DNA of 5,710 nucleotides from Synechococcaceae bacterium Bin_79_3 (GTDB lineage Bacteria; Cyanobacteriota; Cyanobacteriia; PCC-6307; Cyanobiaceae): contig VFLB01000041.1 in NCBI GenBank assembly GCA_009914645.1, forward strand, positions 1 through 5,710, written 5' to 3'. Within the stretch, counting starts at the first letter, position 1, and each line of letters begins with the position of its first letter. Made by a program: the position numbers and the translations under genes. Positions 5,618 through 5,710 of this stretch are shown piece after piece. The notes under the pieces are model-generated. The model was not told the origin of the DNA. It saw only the letters and a list, made by a program, of their open reading frames with translations, and ran no database searches.

Positions 5618-5710
5618 TTAAAGCTTCGCTCGCTTTTGGCGCCAAATGAAAAAAGCAGCAGTAGCAACTACCACCGCTAGTGGAGCAGCTGTAAGAAGTA
5701 GCAGAATAAC
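5618..5710 (-). CDS. C-terminal end of a probable small membrane protein (partial, 30 aa seen)
   Basis: Read on the minus strand from the right edge, the frame has no stop until TAA at 5620-5618. It encodes a strongly hydrophobic stretch (VILLLLTAAPLAVVVATAAF, then FIW), about 23 residues long, ending in the basic tail RQKRAKL. This is the look of a C-terminal transmembrane helix with a positively charged cytoplasmic end. The start is off the window, so the family cannot be named. It would be convergent with gluQ, one base apart. A plus-strand ATG at 5647 opens a competing frame (MKKAAVATTTASG...) without a hydrophobic core, which I consider less likely. Confidence 0.5.
   Translation of the reverse strand, partial: VILLLLTAAPLAVVVATAAFFIWRQKRAKL

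Noticed and set aside
5620..5637. Possible terminator after gluQ (AAAGC / GCTTT with a 7-base loop)
   Set aside because: The stem is only five base pairs, mostly A-T, and inside the convergent frame; too weak to annotate.
5635..5646. Perfect 12-base palindrome TTTGGCGCCAAA
   Set aside because: It falls in the coding tail of the minus-strand partial gene, has no loop or T run suited to a terminator, and a single short palindrome here has no supporting context.
1..5710. Search for CRISPR repeats, insertion-sequence ends, tRNA or rRNA genes and a novel multi-gene system
   Set aside because: No regular direct repeats, transposase-like frames, cloverleaf sequences or clustered accessory genes were seen; coding density is high and the genes look like ordinary cyanobacterial chromosomal genes.

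Overview
The window looks like a piece of a cyanobacterial chromosome, most likely from the Synechococcus / Prochlorococcus / Cyanobium group. The indications are a high-light-inducible (Hli/SCP) chlorophyll-binding protein, a zinc-uptake binding protein preceded by a cyanobacterial-type Zur operator, a glycogen-debranching enzyme, very tight gene packing, and a GC content near 50 % by eye (not computed). No mobile element, CRISPR array, tRNA or rRNA was seen. Genus assignment is an inference from gene content.

Layout, left to right. (1) Positions 1-508, minus strand: N-terminal 169 residues of a ZnuA-type zinc-binding lipoprotein that runs off the left edge, with a near-perfect 7-1-7 Zur box at 516-530. 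(2) 550-1059, minus: a small exported protein resembling the L,D-transpeptidase (YkuD-like) catalytic domain. (3) 1122-1537, plus: an hli gene joined by an ATGA overlap to a gene for a 67-residue membrane protein of unknown role. (4) 1532-3583, minus: glycogen debranching enzyme GlgX, with all four GH13 motifs, convergent with and overlapping the previous gene by 6 bases. (5) 3636-4277, plus: a protein with a metallo-beta-lactamase-like layout in which the metal-binding motifs are decayed. (6) 4352-4627, plus: histone-like protein HU. (7) 4633-5616, plus: glutamyl-Q tRNA(Asp) synthetase, probably starting at a TTG five bases after the HU stop, so that the HU-proximal intrinsic terminator lies inside its first codons. 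(8) 5618-5710, minus: the C-terminus of a probable membrane protein whose start is off the right edge.

The genes do not form one pathway: they cover zinc uptake, envelope, light stress, glycogen breakdown, nucleoid and tRNA modification. The most notable points are regulatory or evolutionary: the Zur box on znuA, the terminator embedded in the gluQ start region, the coupled hli/small-membrane-protein pair, the metal-site-less MBL protein and the variant Cys motif of the LDT-like protein. I see no convincing new multi-gene system such as a defence or biosynthetic cluster.
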